A DNA stretch of 8,748 nt from an uncultured Ruminococcus sp. Its GTDB lineage: Bacteria > Bacillota > Clostridia > Oscillospirales > Ruminococcaceae. The DNA lies in contig CAMOEP010000072.1 of assembly GCA_946612185.1 (NCBI GenBank), positions 1 through 8,748 on the forward strand, read 5' to 3'. This document shows positions 1-6,568 of this stretch, one piece after another. The position numbers were made by a program, and so were the translations under genes. The stretch's first letter is position 1. Every line of letters begins with the position of its first letter. The notes below the pieces were generated by a model that saw nothing but the letters and a program-made list of their open reading frames with translations, did not search any database and was not told where the DNA came from.

Positions 1-284
1 GTGACCCTATGAGGTTCGCTCAGGCGGCTGTGAGAGTGTGGGGCTGTCAGATGGACTTCAATGACCCTGCAAAGACAGCTATGGAGGGTATCAGCCGTTT
101 CCGCAAGTTTCTGCGTGAGATAGGTATGCCTGTCAATTTTGAGGAACTGGGTGCTAAAGCTGAGGATATCCCGGCACTGGTGGACAAGTTCGGCATCGGA
201 AGCGGCAGGACTGGCGGCTATATGGCGCTGTCCGCCCAGGATATTACCGAAATCTACAACATCGCTGTAAATGCGGCTATATAA
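1..284 (+). CDS. Iron-containing alcohol dehydrogenase, C-terminal fragment (5' end outside window)
   Basis: The reading frame is open from the first full codon (position 3) to a TAA at 282-284, giving 93 visible residues. The start lies upstream of the window. The segment begins DPMRFAQAAVRVWGC and continues with a DPAKTAMEGISRFRKFL stretch. This matches the C-terminal helical domain of the Fe-dependent alcohol dehydrogenase family, in particular the butanol dehydrogenase/YqhD-like branch. Those enzymes reduce aldehydes to alcohols with NAD(P)H in the cytoplasm during fermentation. The metal-binding histidines and the nucleotide-binding domain would lie upstream, so activity and cofactor cannot be judged. 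The next gene starts 13 nt downstream on the same strand, suggesting an operon. The ATG at position 9 is an internal Met, not a start. Family assignment is fairly sure; substrate is unknown. Confidence 0.85.
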   Translation, partial: DPMRFAQAAVRVWGCQMDFNDPAKTAMEGISRFRKFLREIGMPVNFEELGAKAEDIPALVDKFGIGSGRTGGYMALSAQDITEIYNIAVNAAI

Positions 285-297
285 CGGAGGTATAATT

Positions 298-1041
298 ATG
301 CTTGATATTAAAGGTAAATGGGCGCTCATCACCGGCGCAAGCAGAGGTCTGGGCAGACTTGCCGCAGTCCTTATGGCTAAACAGGGCTGCAATCTGGTGC
401 TGCACAGCCGTGACGTTTCCCACTGTGACAGCCTGTTGAAGGAAGTAAAGGCACTGGGCGTTCAGGCTTATGCTGTCGGCGCTGAACTTTCCGACATCGA
501 CGCTGTTAAGGCTATGCTGGCTGAGATAGACGCTAAGGGTACTAACGTGGAGATAGTCCTCAATAACGCAGGTTTGCAGATCGCATACCGCACCGAGTAC
601 CTGACTACTCCCGTGTCCGACTACGACATAAGCTTCAAGGTGAACACTATTGCCCCTATGGTGATATGCTACCACTTTCTCCCCAAAATGGAAAAGGCTG
701 GCTTCGGACGCATTGTTAATACAACCAGCGGAATCAACCTCGAACCCGAACAGGCTGGCTATTCCGCAAGTAAGGCGGCGCTGGACAAAGTTACCCGTGA
801 CCTTGGCTCAAAGTACGAGGGAAGCGACATTATCCTCAGTCTCACCGACCCCGGCTGGTGCAGAACTGACCTGGGCGGCGAGAAAGCCCCCAATGCGCCT
901 GAAAGCGCAGTTCCCGGCGTTGTGGTAGGCGTATTCCTCACCGACGGCAGGAACGGAAGACTTTTCGCTGCCCAGGACTTCGCCGGAATGTCCCTTGAGG
1001 ACGCTGTGGCAAAGGCTGAGGCTATGCCTTCGGTTTACTGA
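298..1041 (+). CDS. Short-chain dehydrogenase/reductase (SDR family), 247 aa
   Basis: Classical SDR of normal length for the family (about 250 aa). Visible motifs are the Rossmann glycine-rich TGASRGLG (residues 12-19), NNAG (89-92), the structural Asn of KVNTIAP (N116), a catalytic Ser in TTSG (142-145) and YSASK with catalytic Tyr155 and Lys159, followed by DPGWCRTDL (184-192). It should be a cytoplasmic NAD(P)(H)-dependent oxidoreductase, FabG-like in fold. The substrate cannot be read from sequence, and no fatty-acid genes are adjacent to support a FabG role. I chose ATG 298 because GGAGG at 286-290 lies 7 nt upstream. An in-frame ATG at 271 would overlap the preceding gene and adds nine residues unlike the SDR N-terminus. 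It is probably co-transcribed with the alcohol dehydrogenase gene ahead of it and ends 13 nt before a terminator. Confidence 0.92.
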   Translation: MLDIKGKWALITGASRGLGRLAAVLMAKQGCNLVLHSRDVSHCDSLLKEVKALGVQAYAVGAELSDIDAVKAMLAEIDAKGTNVEIVLNNAGLQIAYRTEYLTTPVSDYDISFKVNTIAPMVICYHFLPKMEKAGFGRIVNTTSGINLEPEQAGYSASKAALDKVTRDLGSKYEGSDIILSLTDPGWCRTDLGGEKAPNAPESAVPGVVVGVFLTDGRNGRLFAAQDFAGMSLEDAVAKAEAMPSVY

Positions 1042-1054
1042 TATATCAATAAAC

Positions 1055-1094
1055 AAAAACGATTCCCCGGTAGTCTCCGAGGAATCGTTTTTTT
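1055..1094. terminator. Bidirectional intrinsic terminator between the SDR gene and the rnf operon
   Basis: The arm at 1055-1066 (AAAAACGATTCC) is complementary to 1081-1092 (GGAATCGTTTTT). A further three pairs inside (1068-1070 with 1077-1079) enclose a 6-nt loop, with one C/A mismatch. On the plus strand it runs into T7 at 1088-1094. On the minus strand the A-rich 5' flank (1051-1059) becomes a U-rich tract. It therefore fits termination of both convergent units: the plus-strand SDR gene ending at 1041 and the minus-strand rnfB ending at 1130. Confidence 0.9.
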
Positions 1095-1129
1095 ATGCTT
1101 CAGGCAGTCTTTGTGCGGTGTTGCCTTAA

Positions 1130-1921
1130 CTATTTTTCGCAAGTATGTATCGCCTTGACCGGACAAGCCGCCATACATTCTCCGCAGGAAGTGCATTTTT
1201 CATAGTCGATGACAGCGTGGAAATTCTCCACCTTTATCGCACTATTCGGGCATTTCTTCTCGCACATCTTACAGCCGATACAGCCGTTTTTGCAGGCGGA
1301 CTTTGTTGCCTTGCCGTTCGCAGCGGAGGAACAGAGTACATCTATATGCCGTGCAAGGGGCTTGATGCTGATAAGCTGATTGGGACAGACTGCCGCACAT
1401 TGTCCGCAAGCGCCGCACAGCGAGGGAATTACCCTGGCAACGCCGTCTGTTACCTTTATCGCATCATGTTCACAGACAGCGGCACAGTCGCCAAGTCCGA
1501 TACAGCCGTACTTGCACAGACCGTTTCCGCCGTAGAACCGCTTCACCGCCTTGCAGGACTGCACGCCATCGAAAGTGAACTGCGTACCGGTTGCATTGCA
1601 GTCGCCGTTACAGTGGACTACTGCGGTCATGGGAACTACCTCCGCTGCGGCAGTTCCGAGAATACCGGCTATTTTCTTTGCAGCCTCAGCACCTCCGGGA
1701 CGGCACAGGTTCGTGGGTGCGCCGCCGTTAACGATTGCGTCAGCGTAGTCCGCACAGCCGGCAAATCCGCAAGCACCGCAGTTCGCCTGGGGCAGCGACT
1801 CGCTTATCTGGCTGACCCTCTCGTCAACCTTAACATAAAATACCTTTGCAGCCACCGTCAGCAGCACGCCTGCAAGCAGTCCGCAAACGCCGAGGATAAG
1901 CGCAGGAATCAGATAAGTCAT
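1130..1921 (-). CDS. rnfB: Rnf complex subunit B, iron-sulfur protein (263 aa)
   Basis: RnfB passes electrons from reduced ferredoxin into the membrane-bound Rnf complex. An N-terminal membrane anchor (about residues 4-28) precedes the Fes-type 4Fe-4S domain with Cys48, Cys51, Cys56 and Cys73. The rest is a ferredoxin-like region holding four more cysteine quartets: C136/140/146/150, C169/172/175/179, C214/217/220/224 and C243/246/249/253. Several are in the usual CxxCxxCxxxCP form, and extra cysteines lie at 104, 108 and 123. This multi-cluster arrangement is longer than the proteobacterial RnfB and agrees with clostridial and Thermotoga-type versions. ATG 1921 is preceded by AAGGAGG. The gene starts 12 nt after rnfA and is last in the operon; a terminator lies about 40 nt beyond its TAG. 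Confidence 0.96.
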   Translation of the reverse strand: MTYLIPALILGVCGLLAGVLLTVAAKVFYVKVDERVSQISESLPQANCGACGFAGCADYADAIVNGGAPTNLCRPGGAEAAKKIAGILGTAAAEVVPMTAVVHCNGDCNATGTQFTFDGVQSCKAVKRFYGGNGLCKYGCIGLGDCAAVCEHDAIKVTDGVARVIPSLCGACGQCAAVCPNQLISIKPLARHIDVLCSSAANGKATKSACKNGCIGCKMCEKKCPNSAIKVENFHAVIDYEKCTSCGECMAACPVKAIHTCEK

Positions 1922-1933
1922 AGCACAACCTCC

Positions 1934-2512
1934 TTAGCTGAAAAGCCCGGAAAAGCCCATGAAGCTGACGGACACGATAGATGCGGCGATGAGTGTGGCA
2001 GGTACGCCCTTGAAAGTTTCGGGAATGTCGGCGTACTCCATTTTCCGGCGGACACCGGAGAATATCACCAGCGACAGCATGAATCCCAGACCGCCGCCCA
2101 GTGCGTTCACGATAGACTGCACGAAGCTGTAGCCGTTGTCGATGTTTAGCACGGTAACGCCCAGAACTGCGCAGTTTGTGGTGATAAGCGGCAGGTACAC
2201 GCCCAGCGACTTGTAAAGCGCCGGGATAGTCTTTTTCATGGCAGTCTCCACAAGCTGAACGAACAGGGCAATGACCAGAATGAACACCACCGTGTCAAGG
2301 TACTCAAGCCCGTTGGGGACGAGTATACCGTGGTGTATCGGGTAAGTAACGATAGTTGCGCATATCATTACGAAGGTTACTGCCACGCCCATTCCGGCGG
2401 CGGAGTCAAGCTTCTTGGAAACGCCCAGGAACGGGCAGATTCCCATGAATTTGGAGAGGACGAAGTTATCCGTCAGCATGGCGGACAGGAGTATCACAAG
2501 CATTGTTTTCAT
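1934..2512 (-). CDS. rnfA: Rnf complex subunit A, integral membrane protein (192 aa)
   Basis: RnfA is a six-helix membrane subunit that pairs pseudo-symmetrically with RnfE. In known Rnf/Nqr structures the pair holds a [2Fe-2S] cluster inside the membrane through conserved cysteines. Here these are Cys26 in GICPFLG and Cys114 in TTNCAVLG. The N-terminal DNFVLSKFMGICPFLGVSKK stretch is highly characteristic, and length is normal. The ATG overlaps the rnfE stop as ATGA (2509-2512), so translational coupling is likely. An AGGGAGG site lies in the last codons of rnfE. It is the fifth gene of the operon. Confidence 0.97.
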   Translation of the reverse strand: MKTMLVILLSAMLTDNFVLSKFMGICPFLGVSKKLDSAAGMGVAVTFVMICATIVTYPIHHGILVPNGLEYLDTVVFILVIALFVQLVETAMKKTIPALYKSLGVYLPLITTNCAVLGVTVLNIDNGYSFVQSIVNALGGGLGFMLSLVIFSGVRRKMEYADIPETFKGVPATLIAASIVSVSFMGFSGLFS

Positions 2513-3189
2513 TCGTTACTACCTCCCTTTCCGCAGTTTTCAGCCATTGGACAGCCCTCACAGCCGCCGCACACGATCTCCTTGGGAGGCTTTTTGCGGG
2601 AGAGCTTGTTGGTAATGGCTATGATCATGCCCAGGGTGAAAAATCCCCCTGCGGGCATTATGAAAAGCAGCATCGGGTTATCGTGGAGAACCGGTATACT
2701 CAGCCCCATCCACTGACCTGCGCCGATTATCTCACGGACGCTTCCCATGAGGAACAGTGCCATAGTGAAGCCCAGACCCATGCCGACAGCGTCGCAGGCG
2801 GAAGCGATAACGCCGTTCTTGCTTGCGAACATTTCCGCCCTGCCGAAGATTATGCAGTTAACGGTAATGAGGGTCAGATATATGCCAAGACTGTCGTACA
2901 GCGAGGGGACGAAGCCCTCCAGCAGAAAGCCGATAAGCGTAACGAAGCTGGCAATTATGACGATGAACGCCGGTATCCTCACCTTGTCGGGAATGACCTT
3001 TCTCAGCGCCGAGATAACGATGTTCGAGCCGAGAAGTACAAAGGTTGTGGCAAGACCCATTCCGATGCCGTTCATAGCCTGAGTGGTGACGGCGAGGGTG
3101 GGACACATACCCAGCAGCATGACCAGCGTGGGGTTTTCCTTGATAATGCCCTTGGAAATTTCCTGAGCGAGGGTCTTTTTCTCAGCCAT
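2509..3189 (-). CDS. rnfE: Rnf complex subunit E, integral membrane protein with Cys-rich tail (226 aa)
   Basis: RnfE is the membrane partner of RnfA. The expected ligand cysteines of the intramembrane iron-sulfur site are Cys29 (LLGMCPTLAVT) and Cys112 (TVNCIIFGRAE), with hydrophobic helices throughout residues 40-195. I chose ATG 3189 (MAEKKTLAQE) rather than the further in-frame codon at 3234. A GGAGG lies 9 nt upstream of it, inside the 3' end of rnfG, and known RnfE proteins begin this way. The start overlaps the rnfG stop by 8 nt. The tail after the last helix, residues 207-219, reads CGGCEGCPMAENC: four cysteines spaced C-x2-C-x2-C-x5-C. This is not part of the core RnfE fold and resembles a metal or Fe-S ligand set; its role is unknown to me. 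Confidence 0.95.
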   Translation of the reverse strand: MAEKKTLAQEISKGIIKENPTLVMLLGMCPTLAVTTQAMNGIGMGLATTFVLLGSNIVISALRKVIPDKVRIPAFIVIIASFVTLIGFLLEGFVPSLYDSLGIYLTLITVNCIIFGRAEMFASKNGVIASACDAVGMGLGFTMALFLMGSVREIIGAGQWMGLSIPVLHDNPMLLFIMPAGGFFTLGMIIAITNKLSRKKPPKEIVCGGCEGCPMAENCGKGGSNE

Positions 3190-3715
3190 TGAGTATCGCC
3201 TCCTTGTTATTTGTGTAGACGCTGAGGGCGGCAACTACCGCTTTTTCCATGCCTTTTGAGGAGAATGTAGCGCCGCTTACCGCATCAAATGGAACTGACT
3301 GCGGCGAATCTGCCCCGTAGAACTGGGTGCGGAATTCGGGGATATCCCTTACTTTCGAGCCAAGACCGGGAGTTTCGCCCAGTGACACGAATTCGATTCC
3401 GGAAACAGCGCCGTTTTCGTCGATTCCCACCAGGATATTGATGCCGTCCTTTGAGTAGCCGTCGGTGCAGACCTGAATGGCAGTCCGTCCGTCTGAAGTT
3501 ACGGCGATAGCTTCAACATCATCGCTGCCGAAAGTGGTGTCCAGCAGGCGGCAGTCGGTCTTGCCGAAAAGCGCCTCCACGCTGGAAGTGAACCGCAGTT
3601 CCTTCTGCTGAGCGATATTCTCCTTAGTAAGCTCATGGGCGAACACCAGAAGAAGTGATGCCACAACGCAGATAATGGTGAGTACCACCGTGGGCTTTAT
3701 GTTGTTTTCCTTCAT
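3182..3715 (-). CDS. rnfG: Rnf complex subunit G, covalent FMN-binding protein (177 aa)
   Basis: RnfG carries an FMN bound covalently through a phosphoester to a threonine, on the outer face of the membrane. The attachment motif SGATFSS is at residues 147-153, making Thr150 the expected site. The upstream ETPGLGSK motif (114-121) is typical of the FMN-binding domain. One N-terminal membrane helix (about residues 8-27) anchors it. Length is at the short end for RnfG and typical for Firmicutes. The ATG at 3715 overlaps the rnfD stop by 4 nt (ATGA), and AAAGGAGG lies in the 3' end of rnfD. It is the third gene of the operon. Confidence 0.95.
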   Translation of the reverse strand: MKENNIKPTVVLTIICVVASLLLVFAHELTKENIAQQKELRFTSSVEALFGKTDCRLLDTTFGSDDVEAIAVTSDGRTAIQVCTDGYSKDGINILVGIDENGAVSGIEFVSLGETPGLGSKVRDIPEFRTQFYGADSPQSVPFDAVSGATFSSKGMEKAVVAALSVYTNNKEAILNG

Positions 3716-4656
3716 TTCTCAGCCGCCTCCTTTGCACCAAATACCTTAGTACGGGTAAGCTGCTCAATGTAGGGGGTAAGCACGTTCATGAGGAGTATGG
3801 AGTAGGAAACGCCCTCCGGATATGAGCCGAACTGCCTGATGATGAATGTGATGATACCGCAGCCAAGTCCGAAAACTATCTTGCCTTTTGTGGTAATGGG
3901 AGTTGTGGCGTAATCAGTCGCCATGAAGAACGCTCCCAGAAATACGCCGCCTGCAAGTATCTGGTAGAGGGCGTAGTCCACCGAATCGTAGTAAAAGAGT
4001 GAGAGCAGGAAAAGGATTCCGATAAAGGAAACCGGTGCGGCAAGGCTGATTATCTTCCTTGCGGCAAGATAAAGTCCGCCGATAAGCAGCGCCAGAGCGC
4101 AAGTCTCGCCAAGACAGCCGCCGCAGTTTCCGAGGAACAGGTCTATATTCCGTGCCTCATCAGTAGTTCCGGTCAATACAAGCGGTGTAGCACATGAAAC
4201 AGCGTCCGCAGCCTTGTACCAATACGGAGCGACCCAGTTTGTCATGGCAGCCGGGAAGCTTACCATAAGCACGATTCTGGCGGTAATTGCAGGGTTTGCG
4301 AAGTTCTGACCGATTCCGCCGAAAAGCTGCTTTACTATGACGATTGCCACGAATGAACCGATGACAGCCATCCACAGGGGCAGGGTAACGGGCAGGTTCA
4401 GGGCGAGGATAAGTCCGGTGACAACGGCGGAAAGGTCAGCGATAGTGTTTTCACGCTTCATCATTTTCCGGCATATGTACTCAAACAGCACACAGCTTCC
4501 GATACAGACTCCCGTCAGCACCAGCGAGCGCAGACCGAAATAGATACAGCCAGCGATAAGTGCCGGTATAAGGGCAATAATGACATTCAGCATTATTGTG
4601 GAGGTTTTCATGTAGTTTTCGTCATGGGGTGACGGTGATACGATAAGTTTTTCCAT
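3712..4656 (-). CDS. rnfD: Rnf complex subunit D, membrane FMN-binding protein (314 aa)
   Basis: RnfD is a multi-helix membrane subunit of the ion-translocating core with covalent FMN. The N-terminus MEKLIVSPSPH is the usual RnfD opening, and GGIGQNFANPA (113-123) is a family motif. The FMN-threonine site is SCATPL (154-159), with Thr157 as the likely attachment residue; Cys replaces the Gly of the more familiar SGAT. Start choice: ATG 4656 has GAGGTG 5-6 nt upstream. A GTG at 4668 overlapping the rnfC stop would add four residues, but it lacks the family-like beginning. The gap to rnfC is then 8 nt. It overlaps rnfG by 4 nt at its other end. Confidence 0.95.
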   Translation of the reverse strand: MEKLIVSPSPHDENYMKTSTIMLNVIIALIPALIAGCIYFGLRSLVLTGVCIGSCVLFEYICRKMMKRENTIADLSAVVTGLILALNLPVTLPLWMAVIGSFVAIVIVKQLFGGIGQNFANPAITARIVLMVSFPAAMTNWVAPYWYKAADAVSCATPLVLTGTTDEARNIDLFLGNCGGCLGETCALALLIGGLYLAARKIISLAAPVSFIGILFLLSLFYYDSVDYALYQILAGGVFLGAFFMATDYATTPITTKGKIVFGLGCGIITFIIRQFGSYPEGVSYSILLMNVLTPYIEQLTRTKVFGAKEAAEK

Positions 4657-4664
4657 TTCGCACC

Positions 4665-5942
4665 TCACTTTCTTGGGATAAGGGCTTTTGCAAGCTGATT
4701 TGTTTCAGCCAGCTTGCGGTTTGCGGGACAGACGTAGGTACAGCTTCCGCAGTTCATGCACATGAGAACTTTCAGGTCTTTGAGTTCCTGGATATTGCGT
4801 ATGCGGTACGCCTTGTCGATCTCCGCCGGCATAAGTCCCAGTGGACAGACGTTCACGCATCTTCCGCAGCGGATACAGCTTGAAGTTTTACGCTCGTCGT
4901 AGGTCTTTATCGCCAGAAGCGCATTTGAAGTCTTGACCACGGGCATATTTATGTCAGGCACGGACATTCCCATCATAGGGCCGCCGCCGATGAGTTTGCG
5001 TATGCTGTCGATGTCGGTCTTGCAGAAGTTCAAAAGTTCAATGAACGGCGTGCCGATTATCGCCCGGACGTTTTTTGGCTCACCTACGGCGTTTCCGTCG
5101 ATAGTCAGCCGCCTTGTGACCAGCGGCATACCGGTCTGCATATAGCGGTACAGGAAAGCTACAGTTGACACGTTCATGACGATAACGCCCTGGTCAGCAG
5201 GGAGCTGCCCCTCCTGAACTATTCTGCCGGTAGAATTGTAGATGATGACCTTCTCAGCGCCTTGTGGGTACACCGAGGGCAGGGTCACGATGTCGATAGT
5301 GTCGTCGTTTGCCGCCATTTCAGTGAAGTTCTTTATAGCTTCGGGCTTATTGGCTTCGATAGCCATTTTTGCCTGTTTTATGCCGAGTATTGACTTTACC
5401 AGATTTATTCCTCCGATTATATCCGATGGACATTCCAGCATTTCCCGGTAGTCGGCGGTGATGTACGGCTCGCACTCCGCAGCATTGATTATCAGCGTAT
5501 CTATGGGAGTTTTGGGGTTAAGCTTGATATGTGTGGGGAAACCAGCGCCGCCAAGACCACATGAGCCGCTTTCCCGGACAGCTTTGATGAAGGAGTCCTT
5601 GTCGGTGATGACCGGAGGTTTCACATCAGGGGAAATGGTCTGGTTTCCGTCGGTCTGGATCTTTACCGCCTTGCAGACAGCGCCCATGGGGGTCTGGTAG
5701 TCGATGATATCGGAGATAGTACCGGAAACGCCGGAGTGAACGGGGACGGAAAACGGAGCGTCGCAGTCACCGATCTTCTGACCAACAAGAACGGTATCGC
5801 CTTTTTTAACAAGCGGCTGACAGGGAGCGCCCATGTGCATCGACATAGGCAGAATGACCTCAGCAGGCACGGGGAAATCAACCGTAGCGCAGTTCTCGGT
5901 ATTCTTACGGTGTTTCAGCTTGATGCCGTTAAGTTTTTTCAT
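4665..5942 (-). CDS. rnfC: Rnf complex subunit C, NADH/FMN- and Fe-S-binding protein (425 aa)
   Basis: RnfC is the peripheral cytoplasmic subunit that exchanges electrons with NAD+/NADH. The nucleotide/flavin-binding stretch GLGGAGFPTHIK spans residues 129-140, followed by NAAECEPY (153-160), a pattern shared with NuoF. Two [4Fe-4S] ferredoxin motifs lie near the C-terminus: C356/359/362/366 and C395/398/401/405, each ending CP. The N-terminal barrel-sandwich-like region contains PVHSGVSGTI (67-76). Length fits the short clostridial RnfC, without the long alanine-rich tail of enterobacteria. ATG 5942 has AAAGGAG upstream. It is the first gene of the rnfCDGEAB operon; a promoter is visible about 55 nt upstream. 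Confidence 0.97.
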   Translation of the reverse strand: MKKLNGIKLKHRKNTENCATVDFPVPAEVILPMSMHMGAPCQPLVKKGDTVLVGQKIGDCDAPFSVPVHSGVSGTISDIIDYQTPMGAVCKAVKIQTDGNQTISPDVKPPVITDKDSFIKAVRESGSCGLGGAGFPTHIKLNPKTPIDTLIINAAECEPYITADYREMLECPSDIIGGINLVKSILGIKQAKMAIEANKPEAIKNFTEMAANDDTIDIVTLPSVYPQGAEKVIIYNSTGRIVQEGQLPADQGVIVMNVSTVAFLYRYMQTGMPLVTRRLTIDGNAVGEPKNVRAIIGTPFIELLNFCKTDIDSIRKLIGGGPMMGMSVPDINMPVVKTSNALLAIKTYDERKTSSCIRCGRCVNVCPLGLMPAEIDKAYRIRNIQELKDLKVLMCMNCGSCTYVCPANRKLAETNQLAKALIPRK

Positions 5943-5996
5943 ATAACTCTCCTTTGCAATATATTTAGTTTTCTACTCAATAACCCATACTATTAT

Positions 5997-6025
5997 ATTA
6001 TAAATGATTTGGGACATTGATGCAA
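5997..6025 (-). promoter_or_regulatory. Predicted sigma-A promoter of the rnf operon
   Basis: Read on the minus strand, a perfect TATAAT (5997-6002) is preceded after exactly 17 nt by TTGCAT (6020-6025), a weak -35 sharing only the TTG. Transcription would start near 5990, leaving a leader of about 48 nt before the rnfC ATG. No riboswitch-like structure fits in so short a leader. A second overlapping ATTATA (5992-5997) has no good -35 partner. Confidence 0.6.
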
Positions 6026-6069
6026 GTGATTCTGAATAAAAAGACTGATAACTTTTTAACAACTTTGTA

Positions 6070-6086
6070 CGAGCTGAACCAGCTCG
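6070..6086. repeat. Palindrome CGAGCTG-N3-CAGCTCG (in inverted repeat copy)
   Basis: Seven-bp arms (6070-6076, 6080-6086) enclose AAC. Compared with the other copies, the second pair has changed from A/T to G/C on both sides, so the hairpin or dyad is preserved by a compensatory change. It lies about 45 bp upstream of the predicted rnf -35. Confidence 0.75.
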
Positions 6087-6489
6087 ACCGTACCCACGTT
6101 GACGCTCGATTCTCTCGCTCACTTTTTAGAAACGGGGCTTTGTACGTCGCTCAACCTTATTCTGCTTGGTACTAAGTTCACCGGTAGAATTGTAAAGCGG
6201 CAGTTTACAGAATTTCTTGAATAGAATTTTGTACCATTGAAAACTAAGTTGAGCGACGGCAAAATGAGATGTTCTACCAAAGTAAGCGAGTTCACGAGCG
6301 ACAACGTGGGGGCGGTCAAGCTGGCACAGCTTGGTTGAGCGACGGAAAAATGTGATGTTCTGCCAAAGTAAGCGAGTTCACGAGCGACAACGTGGGGGCG
6401 GTCAAGCTGGCACAGCTTGGTTGAGCGACGGAAAAATGTGATGTTCTGCCAAAGTAAGCGAGTTCACGAGCGTCAACGTGATATGTGGT

Positions 6490-6506
6490 CAAGCTGACGC
6501 AGCTTG
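6490..6506. repeat. Palindrome CAAGCTG-ACG-CAGCTTG in repeat copy 3, next to the dockerin-gene promoter
   Basis: Seven-bp arms with a 3-nt centre end one base before the predicted -35 (6508-6513) of the downstream gene. Equivalent palindromes with centre GCA lie in copies 1 and 2 (about 6318-6334 and 6404-6420). Because a T-tract follows at 6512-6518, the hairpin could also act as a weak terminator for anything reading through from the repeat. Confidence 0.65.
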
Positions 6507-6507
6507 C

Positions 6508-6536
6508 TTGATTTTTTTGGGGGATTGTGATATACT
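6508..6536 (+). promoter_or_regulatory. Predicted sigma-A promoter of the dockerin gene
   Basis: TTGATT (6508-6513), a 17-nt gap and TATACT (6531-6536), with an extended -10 TG at 6528-6529. Transcription would start near 6543, and the ATG is at 6569. The ribosome binding site GAGGTG is at 6558-6563. Confidence 0.75.
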
Positions 6537-6568
6537 TGAATTGTCAATAATTTTTTTGAGGTGATGAT

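Larger units (their letters stand above)
6070..6507. repeat. Composite fold-back repeat: one inverted and three direct copies of an 86-87 bp unit
   Basis: Three head-to-tail copies start TTGAGCGACGG at 6249, 6335 and 6421. Copies 1 and 2 are exactly 86 bp and nearly identical; copy 3 is diverged in its last third and one base longer. The reverse complement of the same unit occupies 6070-6156, more diverged but alignable throughout, including CCCACGTTG, CTCGCT and GTCGCTCAACC. The spacer (6157-6248) is itself an imperfect inverted repeat bounded by TGGTAC (6167-6172) and GTACCA (6231-6236), with TGTAAA/TTTACA at its heart. Outer and inner repeats share a dyad near 6202. Together, 6070-6334 form one large fold-back element of about 265 bp, MITE-like in shape, whose right arm has been amplified. 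It fills the divergent region between rnfC and the dockerin gene. No transposase is nearby. Confidence 0.85.

Noticed and set aside
271..297. Upstream in-frame ATG for the SDR gene
   Set aside because: It overlaps the preceding gene, has no ribosome binding site, and adds residues outside the normal SDR N-terminus; ATG 298 has GGAGG at 7 nt.
1145..2149. 334-codon open frame on the plus strand
   Set aside because: It lies antisense to rnfB and rnfA, which have unmistakable family motifs and ribosome binding sites. Its translation shows no domain, and the frame is open because of base composition.
3190..3234. 15-residue N-terminal extension of RnfE
   Set aside because: Lies within rnfG and lacks its own ribosome binding site; the ATG at 3189 has one and matches the family start.
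6119..6319. 66-codon minus-strand frame inside the fold-back repeat
   Set aside because: It is spelled by repeat sequence and spacer, has no convincing Shine-Dalgarno site, and its peptide shows no recognisable domain.
6249..6507. CRISPR array
   Set aside because: The copies are 86 bp and abut with no unique spacers; no cas genes are present.
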